Positions 10,089 through 21,466 of a stretch of 64,000 nucleotides of DNA are shown here, piece by piece. How positions within the stretch are numbered: the first letter of the stretch is position 1; every line of letters starts with the position of its first letter. This DNA is from Adiantum capillus-veneris (lineage: Eukaryota; Streptophyta; Polypodiopsida; Polypodiales; Pteridaceae): the NCBI GenBank assembly GCA_014529385.2, contig CM043966.1, positions 97,212,087 to 97,276,086 on the forward strand, given 5' to 3'. The position numbers were made by a program, and so were the translations under genes. Under the pieces are notes generated by a model that saw nothing but the letters and a program-made list of their open reading frames with translations, was not told the origin of the DNA and did not search any database.

Positions 10089-11637
10089 AACAGTGACAAA
10101 AACTTTCATTTCACATAAATTTTGACCTAAACATGTTTCATACACCTAATACAAGTGCTAAATTGAATTTGGTCAAGTTTGGTCATGCCGGCATCACTTT
10201 GTGCTCTGTCGACTCTGAATTCACCGTTATTTGTGATTACTCTGTCTATTAGGTTGGTCGGTCAACTTTGAGGCTTTGGACTTGTTCGTAACCTCGTCAT
10301 GAAGCTACCTGTCCAATTTTGGCTCATTTGGAGTCAGTTTGGCCTCGTATGTCGAATTTGACGCTTTGTAACCTTCGAGCCGTTTTCCGCTTTTCGAGGG
10401 CTTTACTTGATGGATTTCTCCAAACCAATCATATACATTGTATATGAGCCTCATTAGCAAGCCATCTGTGGGGTCAAGTCGGAATTCTGGCCTTTCCCAA
10501 AAAACCCTAATTCTCTACTGGGGACCCCCTTGACCCCAACCGAATGATCATATGATGGTATGGAATGGTTCTATTATGTTAGGGCATGCTATGGTTCAAA
10601 TCCCATCCGATTTGGTAAAGCTGGCAGGCCGCTATGGTCACTTTTAGGTCGTAGGTCTTCGTGCACTGCTCGGCTTCTAGGGTTTTTTCTAGGGCTTTAG
10701 ACTGGCTACCAGCCGTACAAAATGCATCATTGATTAGTAAGGAACTTACCCCTCATGTCTCGTGTGAGACGGCGCTGAAAAAGGTCAACTGTGGGCTTCG
10801 AAAATGACGCGCGAAAGAAGCCAAAATGCTCTCTCTGCAAAGGCTCCAAGTGGAAATGAGGTGGTTTTAGCCTAGGCTGGATATCTATACCTGGACTTCC
10901 CAAACCAATTTTCCCCAGATTCCCCAGTTAGTCCTATTAAGCTGTGAAATCTATGTTAGGCTCAAAAATTTCCAAAATCGGATTCTTGCAGCTCATTCTG
11001 CAAGAATTTTGCAAAAGTAGGCTTGGCCGTCTAATTTGGGCTTCCCGCTTCCATCTTCTGATTTCGTTGAAATTTTTTTTGATTGCTCGCCTTGTCTTTC
11101 TGATGACCATCGTGTCTTCCATTTTTCCATCTGAGCTTCCCTGCTATGTATTATTAATTTTTGACCTTTTTATTTGAAAAATCAAAGAAAATAGAAAAAT
11201 GCTCTAAAAAAACCAAGTGAAAATCCAATAATTAAGAAAATCCTTTGAAAAACACAGCTTTATTGTTTTTTGTTGGATTTCTCTATTTTTAAGCCTCCTT
11301 TTCAACAAAAATGATGAAAAATATCCAAAAAAGGACTATTTTTGATGATTTTCAGATAGTATATACACTATTTACACTCATTAGGAAGATATTATCAGTG
11401 AATTTTCCCTTGTTGATGAATTATAAGAGCATTATTAGGTAATTTTGCAAAAAATCACACGTTAACATGAAACTTTTTTCTCCCTCTTCAAGCATTGCCC
11501 TTAATTACTTAGTTTTTAGTAGTACCCTTCCACCCCTCCTAAATGGCGTTCTTCGGGACAACTGTGTGCATGGGTTGAACAATTGTGTCTATGCATAGCC
11601 GTGATTGGCTCTACCATGATATGAAGATCAATGCAAT

Positions 11638-12160
11638 TCAACTAAATATGCTGTGCAAGAGCTGGGTCTTCAGTAAATAACTCAAGGGTTTCCGATGTCG
11701 AGGTTTGTTGTTGATGTCTTCCAAAGAGAAAATCTTGTAGCCTTTTTGTTCTCTGTTTAATAGTACCATCAGAGTGTTTAAGCACGCTGATTGCTTGAGC
11801 TGTTGGGAGCTCTTTAGACGGTTGTCGAGCTTTTTCTCGCCATTGGTAGCTCGGTCTGCTTGGTGCATGGTTTTTGAGAGTCTGTTGAGACTTAACTCGC
11901 CACTGTTTGACTGGTTTCGTGTTGTGTGGAGAAGATAAGTGCTTCTTTTTCTTCCAAACCTTTTTCATGTTAGGTTCCTTGTTCATAGATGCTCGATTCT
12001 ATGCTCGAATCCGTGGAACCGTCTTCTGTTTCTTTGGTGAAGTTTTAGGCACCCATATCTGATTTGGTTTATCCACAAGTTGTGCCTTTGGTACCCAAAT
12101 TTGCCTGACTCCTTGCATGCTACTTGTAGCATTTGTTTGTCTAGGGGATAGAGAAGATTT
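11638..12160 (-). pseudogene. G2-A pol C-terminal basic tail
   Basis: Several overlapping minus-strand frames together read as a Lys/Arg/Gln-rich tail with a repeated IWVPK motif and repeated QWR segments (KQWRVKSQ, YQWREKARQ). It ends in a block with GRHQQQTSTSETLELF, which aligns with RQPNQQQTGNLDVEC at about 57630 in G2-B. Frameshifts and a stop interrupt it. The function is unknown; it may help nucleic-acid binding. It lies between the second protease-like domain and the long non-coding region. Confidence 0.5.
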
Positions 12161-12600
12161 ACTTTGTGGATTGGTCCTCTGATTGCATCTTTTCCATTCT
12201 TCTTTTCTTGGTGCAATAGGAACAACGAGTTGCCCTCCTTTAAGTGTGCTTTAGCTGATTTGTATCCCAATCTGGTGCTGCTTTGTATGTATGCATCCAA
12301 GGAATGCCAAGAATCATCGTCTCATTCATGTGTTCATCTGGCAATCATATGAATTGATGCGGACATGAGCATCCATGTACTACCACGTTCAAGTTGACTA
12401 CTCCCAATGTTGGAGTTGGATTCTTGTTGCATCCTTTGATTGTCATTATTCCTGCGGTCAATGCTTGACTTATTGCCTTCTTGTATGTGGAATAACTGAC
12501 TGCATTCACTCTAGCTCCGGTGTCTACCAAAGCATTGGTGCTATGTTTGTTGAGCTATACTTTGATGCGGAGATCCATCTCATCTAACCAGTCGTCATCT
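12161..12600 (-). pseudogene. Second retropepsin-like domain of G2-A, downstream of integrase
   Basis: The frame reads RIKV, a TAG at 12555-12557, then NALVDTGARVNAVS about a dozen residues later, and after one more stop MILGIPWMHTYK. ALVDTGA is the retropepsin active-site motif and ILGxPW is its usual C-terminal partner about 75 residues on, so this is a whole protease fold and not a chance motif. The upstream open frame (12878-12555) joins it without a break to the integrase C-terminus, so it is fused to pol. G2-A already has a protease in the normal place at 21656-22102. It is not functional now because of the two stops. Confidence 0.65.
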
Positions 12601-13226
12601 GTTGAAACTGCGTCTTTAGGTAATTCCCATTGTTGATCATCTAGTTCCAAAGTGTTGATGGGAATCGGTATCTGTTGATTCTTGAGAACAGCTTTACACT
12701 TGAGCACCCGAAGTCTAGCTTCCTCCTGGGCTTCATCAATAACCTGTTGTCGCTTCATCTTCCTTTGTTTGGTTGCATGCATTCTCTCTAGCAATTCATT
12801 GGTTAGTGGAAAATTGTATTTCTTTGAACGACATCCACTAATCCAATGAGCCATTGGTTCACCATCTATGGTTGACAATTTTACTGCTCCACGTGGAGAT
12901 ACATCTTCAATGATAAATGGTCTATTTTCCTTTTTCTTAAACTTGGGAATGTGTTGCTTAAGGGAATAGACTAGAACTACGTCCCCTTTCTTGAAAATTT
13001 TGGTGATTAAGTGGGAATCAAAAAACTATTTTTGTTTCCTCTTTTGTGCATAGATATGAGCTACAATAGTTAGCCTTTGCTCGTCTAGATTTTCCAAATC
13101 TTCAAGTCTTTCTGACAATTCATGTCCAGTCCACTCAAGAGTTTGTGCTACCCTTAAGGTCGGTAATAGAAATTTTATTGGCAGTATGGCATCAAGACCA
13201 TAAACAAGGTTAAAGGGTGTAGCATT
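12601..13226 (-). pseudogene. G2-A integrase C-terminal region
   Basis: It reads IFKKGDVVLVYSLK, then RPFIIEDVSPRGAVKL, the usual small beta-barrel after a gypsy integrase core. A long charged helix follows and leads into the second protease-like domain. A TAG at 13227-13229 separates it from the core, and another stop lies near 13024. Confidence 0.65.
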
Positions 13227-13640
13227 TTAAGCCGTTTTGAATGAAACTCGATAAGCCCATAGAGCAGCATGGAGATTCATTTCCCAGTCTGTCCTTCCTG
13301 AACTAACCACTTTGGTCAGTATCGAGCTAAGAGTTTTATTCGTATGCTCAGCTTGTCCGTTTGCTTGTGGGTGATAGGGCGCTGATTTGTTATGGATAAC
13401 CATAAACTCATTAAGCAAATACTCTATTACCTCATTGAGGAAATGAGTTCGCCGATCACTAACAATCTCTATTGGCAGTCCATACCTTACGTATACATAC
13501 TCATATAAGAATGCAGCAGTGGTTCTGGCATCATTATTTTGGGTTGCTTTAGCCTCGGCCCACTTGGTCAAATAGTCCGTAGCTACAATGATATATTGAG
13601 CTTGGGTTCTATAAGCAGGTGGCTATATCGGTCCAAAAAA
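13227..13640 (-). pseudogene. G2-A integrase catalytic core
   Basis: The core reads WGIDFFGPI, then DYLTKWAEA, IVSDRRTHF and HPQANGQAEHTNKTL. The D, D and E of the integrase triad are present in these three motifs. A stop lies soon after the first Asp (near 13624). The core would insert element cDNA into the genome; here it is degenerate. Confidence 0.8.
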
Positions 13641-13990
13641 ATCTATACCCCATTTTGCGAAGGCTCTAGCCCCCACCATTGGTCTTAAGACCATGTTGTC
13701 TACTCGTGTTGCCATTTTTGCTCGTTGACAAGCATCACGCCTTTGAACATATTCTTTGGCATCTGCAAAAAGTGTTGGCCACTATATGCCTGCCATCAAG
13801 ATTGCTCTTGCGGTGGGCTCACTAGAAAAGCGACCTCCAGCTAATCCAGCATGTGCTTGTTCTATAGTCGGAATATACTCGTTTTCATTTGCACAAAGAC
13901 GCAAATGTTGATCCTTACCTCTCCAATACAATTGGTTCCCAATGAGAGCATAGTCTCTTGCTTCCGTTTCAATTGCTCTTTTGACGGCGT
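13641..13990 (-). pseudogene. G2-A integrase zinc-binding domain, second copy
   Basis: The reading frame gives YALIGNQLYWRGKD, LRLCANENEY, EQAHAGLAGGRFSSEPTARA, then a stop in place of the first Trp of WWPT, and ACQRAK. The upstream copy at 13969-14340 has the same succession. The second His of HHCC is replaced by Arg (GGRF for GGHF) and the first Cys by Arg (QRRDACQ), so the fold may be lost. Confidence 0.65.
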
Positions 13991-14340
13991 TTACTCATAT
14001 CCTCAGGAAATGTTCGGTTCGATAAGTAAGTAACCAAATAGTTACTCCACTTAGGAACATGTGACATTTGAAACAATGTTACATGAGGAATGGGTGGTTG
14101 TTTCTGACACTGAGGGCAATCTTTTACAAAATATCGAACATCTCTTCTTGTAGTCGACCAAAATACTCCAAGTCTTAAGATTTGTTGCATAGTTTGGTCT
14201 TCTGCAAAGTGAAGTCCTACTATGGTAGCATGTGATTGACTTAGGTATTGATCCCTTTCTTCAGGGTTAATGCATAAAAGCAATATCCCGTCTCGATTTC
14301 TTTTATATAGCCTCCCAGCTAGTAATCGATACAAGCCGAT
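13969..14340 (-). pseudogene. G2-A integrase zinc-binding domain, first copy
   Basis: It reads YRLLAGRLYKRNRD, LLLCINPEERDQYL, SHATIVGLHFAEDQTMQQ, then FVKDCPQCQ. H, H, C and C are all present. After CPQC it continues into a linker (VPKWSNYLVTYLSNRTFPED) that itself resembles the linker before this copy (IPRWSEKIVSLMT). The repeated unit is therefore linker plus zinc domain, about 115 residues. Confidence 0.75.
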
Positions 14341-14352
14341 TGCTCGATTAAA

Positions 14353-14902
14353 TCAACTGTGATAGGAAGTGGTGAATCCACTTGAGCTAGGGGTCATCAA
14401 TGACACAATTTTTTCCGACCATCTAGGTATCATTTCCATGGAGAACAAATAGGCATCTGGTAGATCATAATCTACCCCTTTAGGTGATTCCCCTGAAACA
14501 ATCCTGGACAAATGATCTACTCGTTGATGTGTAGTGCCTTTTTTTACAACTATAGTGAAATCAAATTCAAGAAGAATGATGAACCATCTCACTATTCTTC
14601 CTGTGCTGCATGGATTGTTGACCAAATATAACAAATCTTGGTGGTCCACAAAGAACACAAACTTGTTGGCCAATAGGCAATGTTTATACTTTTTAACGGC
14701 ATAGATCATTCCTAGTCCTTCTCTTTCAGTGGTGGTGTAATTCTTTTCTGCCATATTTAATTGTCGGCTAGCATCAGAAATAGGAAAGTCAATTTTCCCA
14801 TCTCCTGGTTGGGCTACTATACAACCAATAGCAAAGTTTGAAGCATCTACGTGTACGTGGAATACCTTATCCCAATCGGGTGCTTTCAATATTGGAGCTG
14901 AG
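14353..14902 (-). pseudogene. G2-A RNase H
   Basis: It reads FHVHVDASNFAIGCIVAQP, then NYTTTEREGLGMIYAVKKYKH, FFVDHQDL and VDHLSRI: the four acidic positions of retroelement RNase H (D, E, D, D) are present. It degrades the RNA strand during reverse transcription. It would join RT directly if C1 were removed, since the reading KKALTSAPILKAP crosses the C1 insertion point. A stop follows at 14353. Confidence 0.85.
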
Positions 14903-14907
14903 GTGAG
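14903..14907. repeat. Target-site duplication GTGAG of C1 (left)
   Basis: It matches 20447-20451. Confidence 0.85.
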
Positions 14908-15662
14908 TGTTAGGAAATAAGACTTAGCTAAATAGATTTTTGAGTAGATTACTTAATGGAGAGAGATAGATTTCACATACAAGAGATTATAGAGTAGAGA
15001 GAGAGAGAGAGAGTACACACGATATACGTGGTTCACCCAATGTGGGCTACGTCCACGGAAAAGCAGCCACTCAATGGATTTAGCACTTCAAAAGAAGAAG
15101 TAGTTTACAAGGGGATTAAACCCTTGATAGAGCTCCCGCCTTGCTTCACTCTCACCACCTCACACTCACCTTGTTGCATCAACTTCACACTATGAAATGT
15201 GTGTAGAAATGGCCTCCTTTTATAGGCCAAAAGGGCTGCCCTCTCTTATGAGAGACAGCCATGTGTAGCCGCCCTTGTGCGAATAAGTCCAAATCGGACC
15301 CTCCAATCCGCCCATGTGTGGTCGCCCTTGAGAAGACAAGTCCGCTTTTGAATTCGGCCACCCGCCATTGACTTCGGCCACCGGCCACCGGCCATTGACT
15401 TCCGACCACTGGCCATCGGCCATTGACTACCGGCCACCGGCCAACCAACCGGTTGTTTTCTGACCACTTTCCGGCCGCCGTCCGGCCATAATATTCCGGC
15501 GAAAAGGAATATTCCGGCGCCTGATTCTTGTCCGTGAAAATTTTGGTTTCTGGTGAGTGATTTTCCTTCATGCACGATGGCTTCTCCTCATAATGGGGGC
15601 CTTACAAATGTGCGCTTTTACCACAGAAAATTACAAGGGTAAATCAGGCTCCATACTTAACA
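14908..15662 (-). repeat. 3' LTR of C1
   Basis: It has ends TGTTAGGAAAT and CATACTTAACA. A GGCCACCGGCCA minisatellite lies near 15355-15450 and a GA run near 14995. Confidence 0.92.
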
Positions 15663-15676
15663 ATCTCCCACTTGGA
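15663..15676 (-). other. Polypurine tract of C1
   Basis: On the minus strand it reads CCAAGTGGGAGATT, directly before the 3' LTR. Confidence 0.7.
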
Positions 15677-15722
15677 GACTGATCTTCAAACCAAACCTGT
15701 GACTGCTTTCCATTCTGGCTTC

Positions 15723-16793
15723 TTATCCTTGAATGCCGATTGAAGATGAGCAAAAGCTCAACTTCTCCTTGTTGACCACCTTTGTAAACATGTCTGCAGG
15801 ATTTTCACTTATATGCACCTTTCCTAGCTTTAGATGTCCCTCTTCCAAAAGAGTGTGTATGAAGTGATATCTCACCTCAATGTGCTTTGTCCTTGAATGA
15901 AAGGCTGAGTTCTTTGCAAGATGGATAGCCCTTTCGCTATCACTGTACAACACACAATTGTCTTGTTTGAATCCAAGCTCTTCTAAGAATCTGTGGAGCC
16001 ACAGAATTTCTTTGCTTGCCTCCGTCATTGCTACATACTCTGCTTCCGTGGTAGAAAGTGAAACCACTTTCTGCAGCTTTGAAGCCCAGCTTACTGCTGT
16101 GCCTCTGACCGTGAACACATAGCCAGTAGTGCTCCTTCGAGTATCTTTGTCACCTGCCATATCTAAATCAGCATACCCTTCTAGAAAAATATCAGTTCCT
16201 CCAAAATACAAAGCATTTGTTGTTGTCCCTTTTAGATACCTAAGTATCCACTTCACAGCTTGCCAATGCTCTTTACCTGGGTTGTCCATGAACGTACTCA
16301 CAACTCCCACTGCATGTGCAATGTCTGGCCTTGTCCAGACCATAGCATACATTAGAGAACCTACCGCTGCAGCATATGGAACTTTAGACATATAGGCTAT
16401 CTCCTCTTGTGTCTTTGGACACATATCCTTCGTTAGTTTAAAATGACCAGCCAAAGGTGTAGAAACTGGTTTTGCATTTTGCATTGCAAACCTTTCTAGT
16501 ACCTTCTTGATGTAATCTTCTTGAGATATCTTTATTGTCTTCTTCGTCCTGTCCCTTGATATTTTCATACCAAGTATCCTCTTTGCAGCACCTAAATCTT
16601 TCATTGAAAAAGATTTAGACAGCTCCTCTTTTAGGTCTTTGATGTCTTGCATGTTAGCACTTGCAATCAACATGTCATCAACATACAACATTAGGATGAT
16701 GAATTTCCCATCTCCCAAATTCTTCGTGTAGACGCAGTGATCGGAGTTGCATCTTGTGAATACATGATCCAACATCCATCGATCAAACTTCAA
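15723..16793 (-). pseudogene. C1 RT (C-terminal part) and RNase H
   Basis: The 356-codon frame contains the catalytic LMLYVDDMLIA, then MKDLGAAKRILGMKI, the RNase H start GYADLDMAGDKDTRRST, SLSTTEAEY and the terminal HLKLGKVHISENPADMFTKV. It is complete from the YVDD palm onwards. A stop near 16824 cuts it from the upstream RT frame, as the joined reading continues GLKQASRKWY. Confidence 0.9.
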
Positions 16794-16823
16794 GTACCAT
16801 TTTCTTGATGCTTGCTTTAAACC

Positions 16824-17171
16824 TTACAAGCTCTTCTTTAATCTGCAAACCATTTTCTCCTTACCTTTTACTTCATACCCCTTTGGTTGAAGCATGTAGA
16901 TTTCCTCCTCTAAGTCACCGTGAGGAAATGTCGTATTTACATCCATTTTCTCGAGATTTAGATCATGAGCAGCCACAAGGCTTAAGACAAGCCTAATTGA
17001 GTTCATTTTTACAACAGGAGAAAATATTTCATTGAAGTCAATACCTTTCTTTTGAGAAAAACCTTTTACCACAAACCTAAACTTGTACCTTTTCTTCCCA
17101 CCTTCTTCTTCCTTTAGCTTGTACACCCATTTGTTTTGAAGTGCCCGCTTACCTTTAGGCAACTCAACCAA
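16824..17171 (-). pseudogene. C1 RT, N-terminal part
   Basis: It reads KWVYKLKEEEGG, RFVVKGFSQKKGIDF, then MDVNTTFPHGDLEEEIYM, the fingers and first palm segment of copia RT. Stops bound it at 16824 (within the motif LYGLKQ) and at 17172 (a TAG where Trp is usual). Confidence 0.85.
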
Positions 17172-17351
17172 CTCCTATGTTTGGTTGCGATGTAGTGAGT
17201 CCATCTCCACTTGCATGCTCTTCGTCCATTCTTCTTTGGATTCATGTTGCATAGCTTCTTCATATGATTCCGGATCTCCAGAATCTGAGATCAAGAGATG
17301 GTTGAAGGAAGGAACAAATCTTTCTGGAGGTCTACTTGCTCTTGTAGATCT

Positions 17352-18719
17352 TTAGGGAATAGGTTGAGGCTCCTCATTTGGTTGACGTTGTTGCACATTG
17401 TCACCGTTTGCAGTCCTTGAGTCTTCACCGTCCTCAAGCTCCATGTACTCATCACCTGTTTGTTTTGTTTGTTTTCTTTCCAAGTAATCTTTGTACATAT
17501 TTTGTTCGTTAAAAATTACATCCCTACTCTTTAAGATTTTACCATCTTCAGGATTCCATAGGCGATACCCAAAGTCTCCTTCTCCATAGACAATGAAGAA
17601 ACACTTTTTGGACTTTGCATCTAAGTTTGATCTTAGGCTTCTATCTATGTGCATGAAAGGCTCACACCCAAACACTTTGAGAAATGCATAATTCACCGGT
17701 TTACCTGTCCATGCCTCTTCTGGAACTCCCCTATCCAATGCCGTTGAGGGTGACCGATTGATTAAGTACACAGACGTACTTACAGCTTCCGCCCAAAGCT
17801 CAAGCGGTAGGCTTGCATGTAGCCGCATGCTTCGTGCTCGTTCCATGATTGTCCTGTTCATCCTTTCCGAAATCCCATTTTGTTGAGGTGTCCTTGGGGT
17901 TGTCCTTTGCCTCCGAATGCCATTGCTAGCACAAAAGCTTTCAAAATCTTGGCTGTAATATTCGCCTCCAGTGTTGGATCTGAGGCATTTAACCTTGGTA
18001 CCTGTTTCATTCTCCACAAAGGCTTTCCACCTTTGAAATATGGAAAATACATCGGATTTATTCTTCATGACATAAACCCATGTTTTTCTAGTCGCATCGT
18101 CTATGAATGTTACATAGTACAATGAGCCACCAAGTGATGGTGTACTTGCAGGACCCCAAACATCAGAATGAACCAACTCAAGTTTTTTATTTTTTCTTTC
18201 ATTTCTTGATTTTTGAAATTTTACCCTCTTTTGTTTACCATAAACACAATCTTCACAGAACTCTAAGTCCACTTCTTTCAAACCTGGTAGAAGCTTCTTT
18301 GTTTGAAGGATTTGCATTCCTTTGGCACTCATATGCCCAAGTCGATAGTGCCACACCGCACTGTCAACTTCTGTAGTTGCTGCACAAGCTGAAGGCTGTG
18401 TGCCAACAGTACACAAGTAAAGTGTAACGACTTTTTCTCCCTTGGCAACCACCAAAGATCCCTTTGAGATCTTCCACCGTTTGTTTCCGAATGCAATGTT
18501 GTGACCTTCATCGTTCAATTGTCCTGTAGAGATCAAATTTTTGCGAAGAGAAGGAACATGCCTAACATCTTTAAGCTTCCATTCATTTCCGTTAGCAGTT
18601 TTGACAGAAACTGTACTTTTGCCGACAATCTCACAAGCTTCATCATCTCCCAAGTATACATACCCAAAATTACCTTTGGTGTATACAGTCTTGGAAATGT
18701 TGCTTGTGTGGTGTCGCAT
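17352..18719 (-). pseudogene. C1 protease end and integrase
   Basis: The 455-codon frame holds WHYRLGHMSAKG and CEDCVYGKQ (zinc domain), then LELVHSDVWGPA, KCLRSNTGGEYYS and TPQQNGISERMNRT (catalytic core: D, normally D but here N in LRSNTGGEY, then E). The first part continues the protease from the 18670-19206 frame through a frameshift. The D-to-N change would abolish integrase activity. Confidence 0.88.
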
Positions 18720-19206
18720 GGAATGAAGCCCCGGAATCTACTATCCAGGAATTAGACACATTGTCTAATGAGAGAATTAGAGCATCTTGATCTACTTTAC
18801 CTGCCACATTGGCCTCCGATGTTGGCTTGTTGTCTTGAGACTTTGTCTCCTTCTTCTTCTTGGACCAGCAATCCTTCCTGATGTGGCCCTTCTTGCCGCA
18901 GTTCCAACATTCAAGAACTGACTTTGTGCGTGACTTGCTCCGCCTTGAGCGATCACGACCCTTTTGGTTTTTGAACCTCTCCTTAAGCCTTCCTCTTGTT
19001 TCCACTGATAGTGCAGCACTTGATGATTCTCCTGTGCTTCTCCTTCGCATTTCCTCGCTTAGGAGAACACCCACAACATCATCAAACTTAAGAGTATTTG
19101 TGCCAGAGATAGAATTACTAACAGCCATCACAAGACTGTCCCAACTATCCGGTAGAGATGATAGTATAAGGAGAGCTCGCACTTCGTCATCGAAATTGAT
19201 TTTCAC
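18670..19206 (-). pseudogene. C1 gag C-terminus, zinc knuckle and protease start
   Basis: It contains CWNCGKKGHIRKDC (CCHC knuckle) and SWIVDSGASFHAT (protease active site). A TGA near 19207 separates it from the first part of gag. Confidence 0.88.
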
Positions 19207-19209
19207 TGA

Positions 19210-19617
19210 TCAAAGTTGACTTATGTTTGTATTAAATTCATTTAGGTGTTCTGCAACTGAACCATTCTCTGCCATCTTTAGATTGAACAAGTGCTTCATA
19301 AGAAATACCTTATTGGATGCCGATGGTTTCTCGTAGAAGTCGTCAAGTGACTTCATCAAGTCCTCCGTGGTCTTCATCTCCGAAACATTGAAGGCCACCG
19401 TTGACACCAAGCTTAACCGGATTGTTCCCAGTGCCTTTCGATCAAGGACAATCCATGCTTCATCTGCCATTGTTGCGGGCTTCTTCGCAAGACCGCCTAG
19501 TGGCAAATAGAGGTCCTTCTGGTAGAGATAGTCTTCAATCTGCATCTTCCAATGTTGGTAGTTTTTGCCGTTGAACTTCTCAATCTTGAGCTTCCCTTCT
19601 TCCGCCATAACTCCCAC
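19210..19617 (-). pseudogene. C1 gag N-terminal part
   Basis: It reads KIEKFNGKNYQHWKMQIEDY, the typical start of copia gag, then FLMKHLFNLKMAE. It begins with MGVMAEEGK at 19617, about 50 bp inside the primer site. Confidence 0.85.
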
Positions 19618-19667
19618 TCAATTCAAGGAATCCTTTCCTTGAGATAATTTAGCTACGAGCAAACCTT

Positions 19668-19679
19668 GCTCTGATACCA
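19668..19679 (-). other. Primer-binding site of C1
   Basis: On the minus strand it reads TGGTATCAGAGC (initiator tRNA-Met). Confidence 0.92.
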
Positions 19680-19681
19680 GT

Positions 19682-20446
19682 TGTTAGGAAATAAGACGTA
19701 GCGAAATAGATAATTGAGTAGATTACTTAATGGAGAGAGACAGATTTATATACACGAGATTATAGAGTAGAGAGAGAGAGAGAGAGAGTACACACGATAT
19801 ACGTGGTTCACCCAATGTGGGCTACGTCCACGGGAAAGCAGCCACTCAATGGCTTTAGTACTTCAAAACAAGAAGTAGTTTACAAAGTGATTATACCCTT
19901 AATGGAGCTCCCGCCTTGCTTCACTCTCACCACCTCACACTCACCTTATTGCATCAACTTCACACTATGAAATGTGTGTAGAAATGGCCTCCTTTTATAG
20001 GCCAAAAGGGCTGCCCTCTCTAATGAGAGACAGCCATGTGTAGCCGCCCTTGTGTGAATAAGTCCAAATCGGACCCTCCAATCCGCCCATGTGTGGCCGC
20101 CCTTGAGAAGACAAGTCCGCTTTTGAATTTGGCCACCGGCCACCGGCCATTGACTTCCGACCACCGGCCATCGGCCATTGACTACCGGCCACCGGCCAAC
20201 CGACCGGTTGTTTTCCGACCACTTTTCGGCCGCCGTCCGGCCATAATATTCCGGCGAAAAAAAAGTCTTGGGGGCCTCCGCCCCCGAGGCCTTTAAAGTT
20301 GCCCCTGATTCTTGTCCATGAAAATTTTGGTTTCCGGTGAGTGATTTTCCTTCACGCACGATGGCTTCTCCTCATAATGGGGGCCTTACAAATGTGCGCT
20401 TTTACCACAAAAAATTACAAGGGTAAATCAGGCTCCATACTTAACA
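19682..20446 (-). repeat. 5' LTR of C1
   Basis: It is 765 bp with TG/CA ends. It carries a GC-rich inverted block near 20255-20290 that is absent from the 3' LTR. Confidence 0.92.
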
Positions 20447-20451
20447 GTGAG
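20447..20451. repeat. Target-site duplication GTGAG of C1 (right)
   Basis: It matches 14903-14907. Confidence 0.85.
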
Positions 20452-21466
20452 AGCTTTCTTAAGCTTCATGAAGGATTCTTCACATGCCTCAGTCCATTCA
20501 AAGTGCATAATCAAGCTATACATGGGTTTGCAATTATAGCATACATGTAGATAAACCGTCGGTAATATCCACAATGTCCCATGAAGGCTTGTACCCCTTT
20601 AACTGTTGTTGGTCTAGGCAAATCAGCAATGACATGAATCTTTTCGATATTGGTAGCTATGCCATTTTTAGACACTATGTGTCCAAGTATTTTCCCTTGT
20701 CTTCCCATGAATGAGCACTTTTTCAGGTTTAAGCAAATCCTGTAAAGTCTACATTTCTCGAATACCTTTTTGAGGTGTTCAAAATGATCAACTCGGATTG
20801 ACAAATGTACACATAAATCATCCATGTATACTTTCAAGAATTTCCGAAGATACTCTTTGAAAGCATGGCTCATCAATCTCTAAAATGTGGCTGGAGCATT
20901 AGTTAACCCAAACGGCATAACCCGATCGGCAAATATACCCCATTCTATTGCAAAAGCAGTTTTATGTTGATCTTTTGGGTCAAACAAAAGCTGATTGTAT
21001 CTCGAAAATCCATTTAGGAAGCTGTAAGCTTCTTTTCCTGCCACTAGTTCTAAAACGTGCTCCATTATCAGAAGAGGAAAGTTGTCTCTAATGGTAGCTG
21101 CATTCACTTTTTTGAGATTAACGCACACTCGTAATTTTCCATTCTTCTTAGGTACTACCACAATTGGGGACACCCAATCAGTTTGTTCAATTTCGTAAAT
21201 GAATTCAGCTTCCTTTAGTTTTTCAATCTCTTCTTTGATCTTCCTGGCAAATGTTTCGTTATAAGTGTATGGTCTCTGTCTACTCGGTTTTGCATCATCT
21301 CTCATGGGTATGGTATGTTGGCAGATTTTTGGATCAACACCCTTGAGATCCTTGTAAGACCAAGCAAAGATATCCCGGTCCACTCGAATGGTTCGAATAA
21401 ATGCTCTGGAAAGGGTTCAGGTATGTAGGCTTCGTATGTACAGTCCCTTTCCAGGATACATTCCTC
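20452..21466 (-). pseudogene. G2-A reverse transcriptase
   Basis: It reads DIFAWSYKDLKGVDPKICQH, WVSPIVVVPKKNGKLRVCVN, VMPFGLTNAPATF, a stop at about 20877, then KVYMDDLCVH (catalytic YMDD), ILGHIVSKNGI and FMGHCGYYRRFIY. The DIFAWSY-DL-GVDP opening is typical of Tat-like and related non-chromovirus plant gypsy elements. A frameshift near 20525 moves the last part (FEWTEACEESFMKLKKA) to another frame before C1 interrupts. Confidence 0.85.

Larger units (their letters stand above)
9522..11637 (-). other. Long non-coding region of G2-A between pol and the extra ORF
   Basis: No gene is seen. It is AT-rich and contains palindromes A2 and A3. Its order of recognisable blocks matches 55830-57550 in G2-B: a GAGCCGTTTT block (10376 here, 55940 there), a TTAGGCTC-AAAA block (about 10955 here, 56880 there), an A-rich tract, then a block with GATGTCGAGG or GACGTCGAGG (11692 here, 57635 there). 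The match shows that it is a conserved part of the element family and not random flank. Confidence 0.6.
14908..20446 (-). mobile_element. C1: Ty1/copia element nested in G2-A
   Basis: The element is full length on the minus strand, with LTRs of 755 and 765 bp, GTGAG target duplication, tRNA-Met primer site, and gag, protease, integrase, RT and RNase H in copia order. The LTRs differ in many places, including one indel block near 15500 versus 20260, so it is clearly older than G1. At least five stops or frameshifts make it inactive. A solo LTR of the same family lies at 39009-39790. Confidence 0.93.

Noticed and set aside
15185-15575. Overlapping ORFs with W/R/G repeats in the C1-family LTRs
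   Set aside because: They derive from the GGCCACCGGCCA minisatellite and vary in frame between copies.
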